DNA from: Reticulitermes speratus
Lineage: Eukaryota; Arthropoda; Insecta; Blattodea; Rhinotermitidae
DNA: 64,000 nucleotides
Assembly (NCBI GenBank): GCA_021186555.1
Contig: JAJKFL010000039.1
Span: 36,498,733 to 36,562,732 of the forward strand
Direction of reading: 5' to 3'
A program made the translations under genes and the position numbers. Positions 9,383-22,296 of the stretch are shown in pieces. The notes beneath the pieces were generated by a model. It saw only the letters and a program-made list of their open reading frames with translations, was not told the DNA's origin and made no database searches. Numbering within the stretch: position 1 is the stretch's first letter; every line of letters starts with the position of its first letter.

Positions 9383-12300
9383 TAAAATGGAGGATTAAAT
9401 AAAAATCATTAAAACATATTTATTATGTAAACTTAAAAATGTACAAATATCTGTTAAGCTTACCAAATTATCTGTGAAACGCTTAAATAACATGAGATGT
9501 GTTGGGTCAGTATAGTGACGCACGAGCAATCGTGACATTCCCTGCACAGCACTCTCACATTGGTGCCCCTTCGTCGTGAAAGAGCTGACATACTGGGACA
9601 CTGATCGCTAGCTGCCATCAAGCGCACAGGTTCACATGGATCTCCACTTTCATGAAATGTCTTAATGGCGTGGCACCTTTTATCTGCAGTACCCTTTTTA
9701 AAACAACGAGTATTTTAGAAAAAGGCATCAAAACATTTTTACAGTACATCTAAAGCCAGCAGATGCACATAACGCTGAACTACATGTGCACCGAACTGTG
9801 TAAATATACAGCGTCTGGCTGCTTAGAAAAAGACATCTTAATTTGATAAAATTAACACTGAGAAGATATGGCGTACAAGGCCCCTTTTACGAAGAGTGAT
9901 AATTATTTGCATCTGGATCATGGTTTATATTCAGATCACTGTCGGCGGTAGGTTCATTAATTTTGGTAAAAAACCGTATGGAAAATGTCCAGTGGGAAGA
10001 CCTAAAAGCAAACGGGAAGATAGAAATGGATCTTAGGGACATTACTTGTGATGTTGATAAGTTAATAGCATCAGATCTGAAACTTTGTCAGTTGCCACAA
10101 AATGTATAAATCAGCTTATACTGCTCTGCTAGTGTTTTCACAAGCCTGCCATTTCAAAATATTTGCAATGTCTCCGATGGGAAAGGCGATGAGCCATAGG
10201 TTCTATGATGGGTACTTTTTGAGGAGACTAGTATCGATTTGTCACGGAAATGCAAGACATAGGCATTTCGTTCAGAGGAAGGATATCTGAAATAACATTT
10301 GCAGCTAACGTATCCTGTTTGGCCAAGGAACGGTGCATTCTCTCAGTTGCTCATTTTGAAATAAATTCGCAACACTTCCTTGAAGAAAAAAAGGAAAACT
10401 TTGCTAACTTCTTATACTGCATGAAAAATGTCACATTTTCGGCGTTTGGAACACTTTATGGTCGAATTTCAAATTTTCTTCAGTACCGACCTATTCATTT
10501 AACAATTCCTTAATTTCATTTCCATTTTCCTGTGCTACGAACTCTGGGGCGTGAAGTTAACCATCTAGTGCCGAGGTTAAGAATGAGTGGTTCCATACCT
10601 CTACTCCCGCTTATGCCTTTATGGCATGGACAAGGACAGTTTTATCCTTTTAATAAGGTACAAATAAACATTCAACAATGTCTGCAAAAAGTGTCGGATA
10701 TTTCAAAAAAATCGGAGCTATTATATTTAACTTATATTTGAATGAATATTCTAACTTAATCTGATCAAACTCCTTTCACGAGATCACCAAATATCACATC
10801 AACAGTTTCTGAAGACCTAACTGTGCTACGGCAAACAGTAAAACTTGTGTGACAGCCGAAACCCTGGAAAGAGCAGGACCAAACACGATAAATATTAATC
10901 TCCTAGTTGTCACAAGTTTTCTCATATTTTACTAATAATTTGGAGGAAAATCTAAACGTTTATGTAGGTATTGTGAAAATGAAGTCCACAATTTGAAATT
11001 CGGATCTGAACTGAAGATTTAAATATTTCTGTAATGGTTGTAAACGTTAAATTTTTACCAAGCCTAACTATTGCGTGTGGAGGCACAAATGTTGGGGAAA
11101 AACTTCGGCCAAATCAAATATCTAATCCTGGAATTATAATGGTATGCACCTAAGACACTACAAAGAGTTTTGTGACGTAATAATGGTAATATTTCGGGGA
11201 TGCACCGTTCCTTGTTTCACCGCTCGCCACGGTGAGGCACAGGATGTGAGCGGGACCTGAAACAGACAAAACAAAACACAACCAAAAACACAATGGCGCG
11301 TTCCGCGACTGTGCGAAAGCGCCAGATAGTGCAAAAACATTAATAAACACAGTTTGTAAATAATAACACTGTGAAAACAGGTTACTTACCTTGCTGTTCG
11401 TAATCTTGTATTTCATGGTGACGTATCTTCTTGTACGTACAACGAGGTACTTAAAAATTTTGTACTGACTTCAGTACGCCATTCACTCCATACGTTCTTG
11501 CTCGTGGAAGTCTCACACTTACGTCTATGGGGTATATTATTTGTTCATTACGGTTACAATCCTTTTTAAAAAGGATAATGCAATGAACATTAACATACAG
11601 CTGTATGCCGTTGAAAGTCGCGGATGAAAACACGGTATAACGAAGCGTAAGTTGTCAGATCAGATCAAATCAGATCTCGTTCCTCGTCGAAAAAATTGAA
11701 ATTTCGATATCTTCTTGCTGTGAAGGCGCAACATAAATTTGTCGTCTTGAAATGAAGTTTCTTTCAGCGTTAAAGTCAAACGAGCTTACAAGCGTGATCC
11801 ATTTGCATGGAGCGTCTTCTAGGTACTACCTACGGCCATCTATATTATGTCCTAAATGTCTCCCTCCCTCCCTGATGCCTGTACTAAAAATAATGTCGAT
11901 TATTATATATTTAAATAGTAGTCATTACAAAATATGTTTCCTTCAATCAGGAAATAAAAAATCGTAGTAATGTTGATCAAAACGGTAATTCTACTAGCAG
12001 AGGAATCCTGAAGTATTCAGGTAACAAGGAAATAAATACTTACATTTGTCATCGCAGTAACAACTCTAATGCCACGAAGCCTGGTGGCTGGTGACAGGCC
12101 TGTACATTTGTAACATACGTATACAGTTCGCCTAGTAATGTACGCATTTGTTCGACGTTGCTTCTTGAACGTTACGAAAGTTCGATAGAAGAGAAGCATA
12201 ATGTGTTTCTGCAGCGTTAGCAGAACGAAATGTCGACGGCTTGTTCTACTGAAACTGCACGTCCAACGCATCGTGTTCACAGGACGCTCCTTTGAGTTCG
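9383..12300. other. No host gene recognised; scattered repeat relics
   Basis: Near 9970-10050, ccagtgggaagacctaaaagc and gggaagatagaaatggatct resemble the GRP...[10 protein letters not shown] segment of LINE-X and are probably an old fragment. A SINE-D 3' fragment lies at 10548-10655. The rest (10660-12300) shows no supported gene; ORFs are short and without known domains. Confidence 0.4.
10548..10655 (+). mobile_element. SINE-D 3' fragment
   Basis: ggggcgtgaagttaaccatc, tagtgccgaggttaagaatg, ctcccgcttatgcctttatg and ggacaaggacagtttta follow the order of the family D 3' half. The head and 5' body are absent. Confidence 0.6.
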
Positions 12301-12432
12301 GATATCAGACGATGACACAAACGCAGTCTAACAAACGACGTTTCGGTATCAAACGATGACACAAACGCAGTGTAACAAACGACGTTTCGGATATCAAACG
12401 GTAACACAAACGCTGTCTAACAAACGACGTTG
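12301..12432. repeat. Short tandem repeat, about 45 bp x 3
   Basis: Three units share acacaaacgcagtctaacaa and acgacgttt with few substitutions. No function is evident. Confidence 0.85.
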
Positions 12433-14799
12433 CAATTCATTTGCCTTCAGGCTAAGGAAAGCAATTTGGGACGGTTGTAAGAACCATGCCTAGTGTAATA
12501 CAGCCTGGTGCCTGGTGCCTAGTCACAGGAATATCCAAAGCCAACAAATTCAGCTTAGCTCTAATACATGTGAAGCCTGTAACTCCGATGGCCAATGACG
12601 ATCTTACTGACATGTGAAGTGTAAACTATATCGATATGCTTTTGTGTCTCCCTCCATTCCTAACAGTGTGCAAGAATAACATAATTCTGTGACTCACCGT
12701 TCGCTGCGCTGGCAGTCGTGGCTTCCCTCGATGTATGGGACCTACCTTTAGTTACTGCCTGCGCGTTGCTCCTCTTGCCTTGGTCCTGTGTTCGAAGTCC
12801 TGCTTCAGATGCATACTGATGTAATCCCTGGATTGATGCAACCGTTGACAAAATCACTGCACTTATCATTGCAGCACTGACACTATCACTAGCACTTACG
12901 AGTCGTTGCAGACGCTTTCATATTCAGATCGCACATCATTAGACACAGAACGATCAAAACGAACACTAAGCTGCCACGGGTCCACTCAAAAAGAACTGAT
13001 CACTGAAAACACAATTCGAGATTAGGCCTATGTATATTTTGAAAACACGCAGTATAAGAAATTTCATTCACTGCACGGACACTCCCGAAAATAATAATTT
13101 TTATATTCGCTTCACAAACACTCCTGGAAACATAACTTTTGTATTAGGTGCACAATCACTCCCGAAAATAATAAGTCCGAAATTTTGAGCCACACGAAAC
13201 CGATCAATTTGCTGCCTGTCTGCCTGCCTACGTAATCTTAATCTAAAATGTTAACTTTTTATTGTGTCCGATGGTAAAATTTAGAGAAATTCTGACGTTT
13301 ATCGAAAAATTTTGTGATACACTGATTTAATATCAATAAGGAACTTCAGCAAAAAAAATCAGATTCTGTTTAGGAGAGTTTATAAATCGTTATTTTATCT
13401 ATCATTCAAAACTGTTAACAGACCAACGAGCAATATTTGAGAAACGGTAAGGTAAAGGAAACTTGCTTCATTCAAAAATAGAGTTTTTACCAGAATAAGA
13501 AATTGAATACAACTTAAGCATAAACTAAAATTTTAATTATGTAAAGAATTAGAATTGAAACAAATTGTGTTTAACCTGAATGACTAACACCGGTTGGCAA
13601 TGGATGCATGTGGATGTACAGATCGTGTTAGTTAGATGTGCCGGCCATGCAGAAAGAAGAAGAGACCCACAACCAGAAGAGTAAATTTTAGTTTGCTTAG
13701 TTTGTTAGTAGAGATAGATAAGATTTGTGATCTGTGCCATACATATGCATGTTGCCAATGTAAAATCGTCATTTATCTTGGCGTCCGCAATTCACAGTAC
13801 AGTAATGTAATTTAGATTAACTAAATGAGAAATCACCTGACACTCTTGTGGACATAACAACAGTCTTCAATAAACTCCAATAATAGTCAAATATTTAGGA
13901 AACGTTTTTTGCTTTTGTGGTGGTACTATCAGAAATAAATTTACAATCAAAACGAACATTTTTATTTTATTGCGAGATCCACATTTAGAGCCAACATTTA
14001 ATTTCGCAAGGCCCATATTTACAGTAATGCTATTCGTATTGTGACGTCTACACTTACGTCATAGTATCATTTTCTTCCCAGTTTAAACCACAAACATATT
14101 AATTCCAAAATTATGTACGAAGGTTAGTACGCCGTGATAAATATTATAACATTTTCAACATGAATTATAAATATTTAAGCGTCGTCAAAGTACTGCGTAT
14201 CGAAAGAGATGGTGGGATTTTTTATCTGTTTTGTCTGTGGTAAAATTATAGCGGCGATATGCACGAAATTCTTAAGAAATTTGTGAATAATTTTGGTCAA
14301 AATAGCCGTTACACGACTTCAAGGCCTGAAAGAATTTTCTAAAGAAAGTATTCTCCAATTCTAAAAAATTATTTTGTGGTTCTATCATTAACAAACGACA
14401 CTGTATTGAAGGCATTAAGTATTTAATAGAATGAGATCCGTCTGTTTGTTCACTGTAATGAAAGTCAAATACAACAGTGCTGTCGAACACGATTTAATGA
14501 CCCAGGAAATATTTCAGAAGACCTGAATGTAATCATACAAAGACAAACCCTTCAGAATATCACTGCAGTAATAATGGTGTCAGAATTCAAATAAATTATG
14601 TACAGATACAGAAGGTAGCAAAGTGCAAACCACAAGAAATATCCGCTGAAACCTTTTCATGAGACTAACAATAGACATTTATTACAAGCGAAACGACACT
14701 GCAGGTTTTACATATATATTGCATATATCCGTACATAATGCGTTTTAAGGAACATAACTGAGAAAATGGGCTCATGATGAACACAAAACGCAATGAGAA
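12433..14799. other. Long stretch without recognised gene
   Basis: Short internal repeats (cactcccgaaaataata near 13080 and 13157) occur. No domain-bearing ORF, SINE head or paired inverted repeat stood out. Confidence 0.4.
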
Positions 14800-15335
14800 A
14801 TGATGAGGTTCTGTTTTGTAGGGTCACTGACAGGGCAACTGGCTCTGAACCTGCGACGTAAGGTGACAACGAGGATGTAAGTGGAGTTACATGTGTCGAA
14901 TTACTTGGGCTTATGGAGAAAAGGCTGAAGTGAGCTATTGGGCAAGTATGCTGACATTAAAATAGAAGAAACGAGAAAGACTGCCAAAAACTATCGGCCA
15001 GAAGAGCTTCAGAATCAAGAAACATCGATTGTAGCAAAATCAAATTTTTGGAATGTGGGTATGATGACGTGACAGAATTCCAGTGCTTTGTGTACACAGA
15101 CATAGGCCAGCAACATGAAGCATTCACTGAAACGTGTTTTGGAGATAAACAATAGTTGTTATACACAGACAAAACGATAAGAGAAGTTAGAATGGGCACA
15201 CTGAAAAATGAATTGATATAGATTGCAAAACAAAACGCAGAAAGTAAGACTGTGTTTTGTAAGGTCACCAACAGGCCAACTGGGTCTAAACCTACGAAAT
15301 AAGAAGACAATGAAGACGTTAAGTGAAGTTAGGTA
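14800..15335 (+). repeat. Diverged direct repeat pair
   Basis: About 14810-14900 and 15235-15330 share the order 'gttttgta.ggtcac...aca.g.caact.g.tct.aacct.cga' and 'gacaa.ga.g..gtaagtg.agtta'. They look like two old copies of one element or a local duplication. Element class unknown. Confidence 0.5.
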
Positions 15336-15589
15336 CTTCACGTTACAAAGTGACAGAGGGAGGGGGGATTGTAGTGCTCTTGTTTCATGTTGGCATCGCG
15401 GCATTCACATGGAAGGACTAGGGGGCTGCACAATCATCAGTGAGGGGGACTTCAAAATTAAAAACAGAAAACTGCTAGCACGATAAACCACTAGTGTTTT
15501 ATACATGTAAATTGGTAGCCCTGTACTACACTATCACTTTGAATTTTAATTATTAGTACCTAGGCATTCATCACTCCAGTTATTCAGAA

Positions 15590-16395
15590 GAAGCAGAATG
15601 GATAAACTAACACGTCAAATCACGAACTCAGTAGTCTGTGACGTACAGTGTTGCTAATACTGACAGTATCTAGATAGTATCTTGTTTCCCATATTATATA
15701 TCCAATGTATTTATCTACGTATACAGTGCTCCTAGCACGTTAAGAGAAAGCAGAATAAATAAGATAACACGTTAAAACACCAACTTAGTAATTCGCAATA
15801 TAATGTATTACTAACACTAATAGTAACCTACGTAAGGTTGTTCCTGTCTATGCCATGAAGGCATATAGGGGGAGTAGATGTACAGCTCCGCTCATTCTTA
15901 ATCGTATATCCACTACATTTATCTATGTACTGCTTCTGATATATTCAGAGAAAACAATAAATTAATATATCAAAACACCAACTCAGTAATTCGCAATATA
16001 ATGTATTACTAACACTAATAGTAACCTACGTAAGGTTGTTCCTGTCTATGCCATGAAGGCATATAGGGGGAGTAGATATACAGCTCCGCTCATTCTTAAT
16101 CATATACCCACTATATTCATCTATGTACTGCTTCTGATATTTTCAGAAGAAACAGAATAAATAAACTAACACGTCAAAGCACCAACTCAATAATTCGCAA
16201 CTATGTATTCTAATGCCAATAGTATTCTATTTCACATATATAAAGTTTTCCCTGTCCATGCCATGAAGGCGTATTGGGGGAGTAGAAGTATAACTCCACC
16301 TATTCTTAACCTCGGCCTAAGATGCTGTTTCCCACATTATATATCCAGTATATTTATCTCTGTGCTGCTTCTGACATACTCTGCTCCTTACTAAT
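15590..16395 (+). repeat. About 200-bp tandem units carrying a SINE-D fragment
   Basis: Units containing caccaactnagtaattcgca begin near 15777, 15976 and 16182, with a more diverged unit before them. Three contain cctgtctatgccatgaaggc and gggggagtaga...agctccgctcattctta, the antisense SINE-D 3' end. The SINE piece was therefore present before tandem amplification. Overlapping ORFs are by-products. Confidence 0.75.
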
Positions 16396-17559
16396 GAAGA
16401 TAGCACTCTATAAATGAATATTAAATTTATTTGAAAGTCTAAATTTGTGGATGTGCAGTTTTATAAACTATAAACTGAACACGCTTGTCAGCTTGAGATA
16501 AAACTGATTGCTTATCAGTAATGTTACAAAAATCATGTCACAACTTCTAAAACGGGGGATGATATTTTACCAACTCAACCGTTGTTTAATATCTGAAAAG
16601 GAGTGTACGAAGCGGAAATCGTGATCTTTTATAAGGCATTATCCCACATAAAATTGTATAAATCATGAATGTAGTTATCGTTACACAACCTGGCATTCTG
16701 TCAGTGTTACTGGTTTGAAGGAAGCCATGATAAATCCGGGTCGTGACAAATAAATAATTCCCCTGTCAGGATTCGAACTGGATGCCTACCGAATACAAGT
16801 CAGCAGCACGACAGTTACTGCATTTTATTTGTTCCTTTCAAGCAGTTTGTAAATATCGGTGGAAATCTGTCCACCTGTGCCTATCGTACTTCAACAAGGC
16901 GGCCATTACGGTTGCAGAACACGTAGCGTAGCTTGTAGGAGTGAAACGCGGATGAATACATTAGAAAAGTTATAAATGCAGATTTATTTTAAAATTCAGT
17001 TTTGCAACTAATATTTCATGTTAATTTATACCGATAATAATTAATAATTTAAGCCTCAAGTGGAATACATTTGACTCGAATCGTGTGACTGCAAAACTGC
17101 AGATAAACTGCGATGACCATTAGACGACAAAGAAGATAGGTCGTGTACAATTTTAACTTCGAAAAACTACCAAAGTCATATTTAATGTCAACAAGCCAAC
17201 AAGATGATTTACTTTCCAACTGCTTTTAGTTTAAATTAATTAATATAAAATCATATACACCTACTAACTAAACAGCAACTTCAACTTACTACAGCGGCCG
17301 GGACCTACCCCTCTCCAGCAAACTACGTCGCAATATGCAGGCCGGCAGCAATCTAGTACACGTCCTTCCTCAACGAATGTCACCGAACTTCTGCCAGGGT
17401 TGAGGCGGGAATCAGTGTTATAAGGTTATATGCAAAGATGTTGCGCGTGTCAATGCCAATGAACTCTTTCAGTGGTGGATTACAAAACCAAAAGATCTGA
17501 AATGCCCAAAAATTTCCCTGACACTCCTCATAATCTGAAATATGTTTTTTGTTAAACAA
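16396..17559. other. No gene recognised; one tRNA-like relic
   Basis: At about 16755-16830, aggattcgaactggatgcct on the plus strand reads as a B-box-like sequence on the minus strand, probably a degraded tRNA-derived SINE. Nothing else is supported. Confidence 0.4.
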
Positions 17560-17637
17560 ATTAACCCAATTTATTCGGTTACTTTAAGCTTCAATTCTTT
17601 AACCAACGAATGCAACTTTTATTTTCTCACTTCTATC

Positions 17638-17682
17638 TACCCTGCATATGTTTCGACCGTACTTTGGTCATCATCAGGGGTA
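17638..17682 (-). ncRNA. Hammerhead-like motif, left arm copy
   Basis: Minus strand order: UACCC, CUGAUGA, extra U, GACC-loop-GGUC, GAAAC, AUAU, GCA, GGGUA. Stem I is 5 bp and stem II 4 bp, both perfect. The cleavage triplet reads GCA instead of GUH, so this copy may have lost activity. Confidence 0.55.
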
Positions 17683-18108
17683 TACCGATATAGTCACTTC
17701 ACTGTTCACTCATTCATTAGGTATTAACGTAGAACATTATGCTGTTTACTGAACACAGGACACTATGTCGTTGGAGATATCAATTTACAGGGGATGGACA
17801 TCAACAGTTATACAAGAGCGACTGCCAACAATTTCAGTTTTAATAAATTTGTAAAAGTGATAATTTTAATAATTTTAACGAGGTTGATATCTCCAACGAC
17901 ATAGTGCCCTGTGTTCACAACTTATAATGCTGTGCTCCGAACTTCTAACACAATATATATATATACACACACACACCGAGACAATTCAAAACTTGAAGAA
18001 ACTATGATTGTGTTTTTAGCTATTGGTGACTGCCAATTACTGTAAACAGCATAATGTTCTACGTTAATACCTAATGAATGAGTGAACAGTGAAGTGACTA
18101 TATCGGTA

Positions 18109-18152
18109 TACCCTGATGATGACCAAAGTACCGTCGAAACATATGTAGGTTA
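18109..18152 (+). ncRNA. Hammerhead-like motif, right arm copy
   Basis: Plus strand order: UACC, CUGAUGA, U, GACC-loop-CGUC, GAAAC, AUAU, GUA, GGUUA. The triplet GUA is cleavable in hammerheads. Stem II has one C:C mismatch and stem I is short (3 bp). Together with the left copy it implies an intact ancestor with GUA and GGUC. Confidence 0.5.
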
Positions 18153-18216
18153 GATAGAAGTGAGAAAATAGAAGGTGCATTTGTTGGTTAAAGAATTGAA
18201 GCTTATAGCTAAGATG

Positions 18217-18531
18217 AGATGGGCGGGGCATGTAGCACGTATGGGTGAGGGGAGAGGTGCATACAGGGTTTTGGTGGGGAGACCTGAGGGAAGGAGACCA
18301 CTTGGAAGACCCAGGCGTAGATGGGAGGATAATATTAAAATGGATCTTCAAGAAGTGGGATGGGGGGGGGGCATGGACTGGATTGATATGGCTCAAGATA
18401 GGGACAGGTGGCGGGCTCTTGTGAGTGCGGTAATGAACCTTCGGGTTCCATAAGACGCGGGGAATTTCTTGACTAGCTGACGACCTGTTAGCTTCTCAAG
18501 AAGGACTGTGCTACATGGAGTTATGGAGTTG
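18217..18531 (+). mobile_element. LINE-X 3' fragment inserted in foldback element
   Basis: tagctaagatg flanks it at 18206-18216 and 18532-18542. It encodes [36 protein letters not shown] and ...[15 protein letters not shown] with a stop near 18453, then a short 3' UTR. It is a 5'-truncated LINE copy. A run of eight G near 18362 marks the spot where the 27191 copy is out of frame. Confidence 0.82.
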
Positions 18532-18857
18532 TAGCTAAGATGCACGGTGAATATAACATAAATTTCGTGTACAGTACTTCGGTTAAAATTTTTTGTAACC
18601 TGTTCCAATGCGACACTTTATTTCTCCTTCTAATGGACGACAAAACGTTCAAAATATCTGGACTAAGACATGTATTGTAATTAGAAATGGATACATTTAC
18701 TTAGAAACAGCTCGACATTTCGCAACTTTCGGCTAACAGTTTTGGAGGTCCAAGTAATAAATTAAGTGGTAGACTACTACTTGGGTTACTTAAGGATACC
18801 TTACAAAATTTTAGCTAGAAACGCAAGTGGAAATTTTGAAAGACGATATTAAGATTT

Positions 18858-19140
18858 TGGAGTCGCAATAGCTCAGTCAGTGTAGTGACTAGGCCAGGGG
18901 CTGACCGTAAGAAATATTTGTTATATTTGCGGTAGGGGTAAGCGGTTTATCTCGTCTTCAAAACGTCCGCGCCCCTCTGTGGCCCACCCAGCACGCTACT
19001 CAGTTGGTACCGGGGGCTCTATCCATGCGAGTAAAGTTTCGGGGCGTGAGGCTGACTGCTCACCGCAGTCTTGAGCCGATGTCAAAATTAGTGGGTCTAT
19101 ATCTCCGCTACTACCTGCGCCTTTACGGCGTGCATAGGAA
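18858..19140 (+). mobile_element. SINE-D copy
   Basis: The head caatagctcagtcagtgtag (A-box-like) is followed by ggcccacccagcacgctact, taaagtttcggggcgtgagg and cgcctttacggcgtgcatag. A second copy starts immediately downstream. Confidence 0.65.
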
Positions 19141-19380
19141 CCGGGAAATCCGGGTTCAATTCAAGGTAGGGGAAAAAATATTCTCTTTTCTCCACAGTAT
19201 CTAGACAGATCTGGGACCCACACAGCCTCGTATTCTATGGTTACCGGGTAATCGTCATCCGGTGGTAAAGCATGTGAGCATTGAAGCTAGTCACTCCCCT
19301 ACATTTAGCGCCAAGGTTAAGAATGCATGGAGCCATACCTCAAATTCCTCATACATCTTCTTAGCGTGGTCCTTAGACAC
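19141..19380 (+). mobile_element. SINE-D copy, tandem with the previous
   Basis: The B-box-like atccgggttcaattcaaggt, gggacccacacagcctcgta, taaagcatgtgagcattgaa and agcgccaaggttaagaatgc follow family D order. The 5' head is lost at the junction with the preceding copy. Confidence 0.6.
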
Positions 19381-19475
19381 AGATGTTCGAATTAGAACAC
19401 GTTGTAAATACTCCAACAAAAATTGAGTTTTACAATATATATTTGTAGCTTTGTTTTACAGAATTAAGCAGTAAT

Positions 19476-19694
19476 CCCAGGTCAGTCCATGTGGGGTTTG
19501 TGATGGACAAAGTGGCACTGGGACAGGTTTTTCTCCGAGTTGTCGGTTTTCCCCTGTCAATTTCATTCCACTGGTGTTCCATTACTTGTAAAACTTGGTA
19601 AAAAAACTGCTCATCTTTATCTTCATCACAGGGTTGCACAAAAAGCCTTAAGGCTGTGGTGCGTCCGTAACACCTGCTGCGGGGCTCTTCACCA
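19476..19694 (+). mobile_element. SINE-C copy, 5'-truncated
   Basis: Starts at ccaggtcagtccatgtgggg just after the B box and runs through gtggcactgggacaggtttt to ctgctgcggggctcttcacc. The A-box half of the tRNA head is missing. Confidence 0.75.
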
Positions 19695-19769
19695 TGTAAA
19701 AACGAAGTAAGTTCTATTACTGCTTTACTTTACTGTTAGCACTGTAATATTATATTTAATATAATAACC

Positions 19770-19822
19770 ATGGCCAACAGCCCTATATGGGCTCAGGCCT
19801 CCTCTTTCCGAGGTTACTGGGT
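19770..19822 (-). mobile_element. SINE-A 3' end fragment
   Basis: cagccctatatgggctcagg and cctcctctttccgaggttac match the antisense 3' end of family A. About 50 bp only. Confidence 0.55.
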
Positions 19823-20379
19823 CAATATTATATTTACATTCTTGTATTTAGTAGGCTTAAGATTTAATGTACAGCAACCCGTAAACCATCGGCGTAACGC
19901 CATGTTGCTGCGCTGTGACGAAGTCCAGCAACTTTACAGTTAAGTCCACTTGTCGCAGTTACGCAATATTGTATTCTAATGTACCGCTCTCTAATTTCTG
20001 TTTGTTTCCTGCCGCATTAAATATTTTGTTTTCCTGAATATGCTCCCACTTTTGTTTGACCTTAAAAAGCATCCACCTCCTTAAAACAATTCTTGTTTAT
20101 GCAGTGACCTTATGTGTAGACTACATACAGGAGTACATTGAAAGGTGGAGTACACTAAGTAACTGCACGGAAAATCCGCCACTGCATTTCTTTCCCTCCA
20201 AACAAGTGCACTTTGTCAAGGACACTCTCCCCACCCCACCCCCTATCGAAAAAGACACGTGCGGTGGAAGATACCAGATTTTTCTATACATCGCAGCAAA
20301 AATAAAAATGACAAGAGCCCTGGATGATATACGAAGCAAAATGGACGAATGGATATGTCCTTATTTATAGAACGGCAAG
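19823..20379. other. No gene recognised
   Basis: A 104-codon plus-strand ORF (20056-20370) has no recognisable domain and no coding support. Otherwise nothing is seen. Confidence 0.4.
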
Positions 20380-21625
20380 AGGTAATGTATAACATGTACG
20401 TATTATAAGTACATATGTATAACATGTACGTATTATAAGTACATAATGTATAACATGTACGTACTATAAGTACATAATGTATAACATGTACGTATTATAA
20501 GTACATAATGTATAACATGTACGTATTATAAGTACATAATGTATAACATGTACGTATTATAAGTACATAATGTATAACATGTACGTATTATAAGTACATA
20601 ATGTATAACATGTACGTATTATAAGTACATAATGTATAACATGTACGTATTATAAGTACATAATGTATAACATGTACGTATTGTAAGTACATAATGTATA
20701 ACATGTACGTATTGTAAGTACATAATGTATAACATGTACGTATTGTAAGTACATAATGTAAACATGTATGTATTATAAGTACATAATGTATAACATGTAC
20801 GTATTGTAAGTACATAATGTATAACATGTACGTATTGTAAGTACATAATGTATAACATGTACGTATTGTAAGTACATAATGTATAACATGTACGTATTGT
20901 AAGTACATAATGTATAACATGTACGTATTGTAAGTACATAATGTATAACATGTACGTATTATAAGTACATAATGTATAACATGTACGTATTGTAAGTACA
21001 TAATGTATAACATGTACGTATTGTAAGTACATAATGTATAACATGTACGTATTGTAAGTACATAATGTATAACATGTACGTATTATAAGTACATAATGTA
21101 TAACATGTACGTATTATAAGTACATAATGTATAACATGTACGTATTATAAGTACATAATGTATAACATGTACGTATTGTAAGTACATAATGTATACCATG
21201 TACGTACTATAAGTACGTAATGTATAACATGTACGTATTGTAAGTACATAATGTATAACATGTACGTATTATAAGTACATAATGTATAACATGTACGTAT
21301 TATAAGTACATAATGTATAACATGTACGTATTATAAGTACATAATGTATAACATGTACGTATTATAAGTACATAATGTATAACATGTACGTATTATAAGT
21401 ACATAATGTATAACATGTACGTATTGTAAGTACATAATGTATAACATGTACGTATTGTAAGTACATAATGTATAACATGTACGTATTGTAAGTACATAAT
21501 GTATAACATGTACGTATTGTAAGTACATAATGTATAACATGTACGTATTATAAGTACATAATGTATAACATGTACGTATTATAAGTACATAATGTATAAC
21601 ATGTACGTATTATAAGTACATAATT
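20380..21625. repeat. 31-bp minisatellite, about 40 units
   Basis: The unit contains atgtataacatgtacgtatt and ataagtacata. It is itself rich in short palindromes (tgtaca, gtac, tac...gta). Most units differ only at one site, ataag versus gtaag, giving runs of each type. One unit near 20757 is two bases short, and a more diverged unit lies near 21190-21215. The two long minus-strand ORFs over it repeat with a 31-residue period and are artefacts. Confidence 0.97.
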
Positions 21626-22296
21626 CTACCCCTCAACATTTTTAGATACAATTGTCCACACAGGAGGCCTTGGTCGGTTTCAAAGATGTGCAGACCCTAT
21701 TTGCTTATGCTTGGTTTATTTAACAACGCTTTAGTAGCTGAAGATTATGGTGCGTCGAAAGGTCACATGATTCCTAAATAATGAATTGGAAGGGTCTTGG
21801 AAGGAAGCGGTTGTAGCCTAATTTAAGGTGCTATTCCAGCATATCCACCTGCCATTCTCAGAACCCATCTCCCTAAAATCGATCATAATGTTATCCTTCC
21901 ATCTGTTACCGGTCTTTCAAATAGAGGTTTTCCAACAGATTTCCTCGCCGAAATTCTACACGCATTCCCCAAACCAATATATTAATAAGACAATTGGCGT
22001 CCTGTAAGATGGAGGCATTAAGCTCCATAGCCATCGCCATGACAGTCCCCGATCTCACACTATTAATTACAGTGATAACATGGTCAGTAGTTTCAGTTAG
22101 TCCAAGTGTTGTGCTCCATGCCAGGTGGACATTGGACTCTTCCAGGAACTCGTCTCAACTGCGCAGTTAGCTCAGAGGGTAAGCGAGCTGCTGTAGTGAG
22201 ACAGGTCCGGTAGCAGCCAAGCTGTCTGGCAACGCGAGAGGCGGCGGACGGGTGCAGTGCAATGGGGCGCGTCAAGGCTTTGATGGGCGCGATTTA
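21626..22296. other. No gene recognised
   Basis: gcagttagctcagagggtaa near 22160 looks like a tRNA A-box region, but no B box follows. No other structure is seen. Confidence 0.35.

Larger units (their letters stand above)
17560..18560 (+). mobile_element. Large foldback element with paired hammerhead-like motifs
   Basis: Inverted arms of about 160 bp run at 17583-17745 and 18043-18205; gcttcaattctttaaccaac pairs with gttggttaaagaattgaagc at the outside. A second, inner inverted repeat lies at about 17750-17786 and 17883-17917. Each arm holds one hammerhead-like motif in mirrored orientation. The right end continues through gatgcacggtgaatataac, the terminal motif shared with other elements here, after removal of a LINE fragment (18217-18531) inserted with an 11-bp TSD. 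No coding capacity. Confidence 0.7.

Noticed and set aside
20588..21540. Overlapping 141- and 69-codon repetitive ORFs on the minus strand
   Set aside because: Products of the 31-bp array lacking stops. The same peptide appears in shifted registers.
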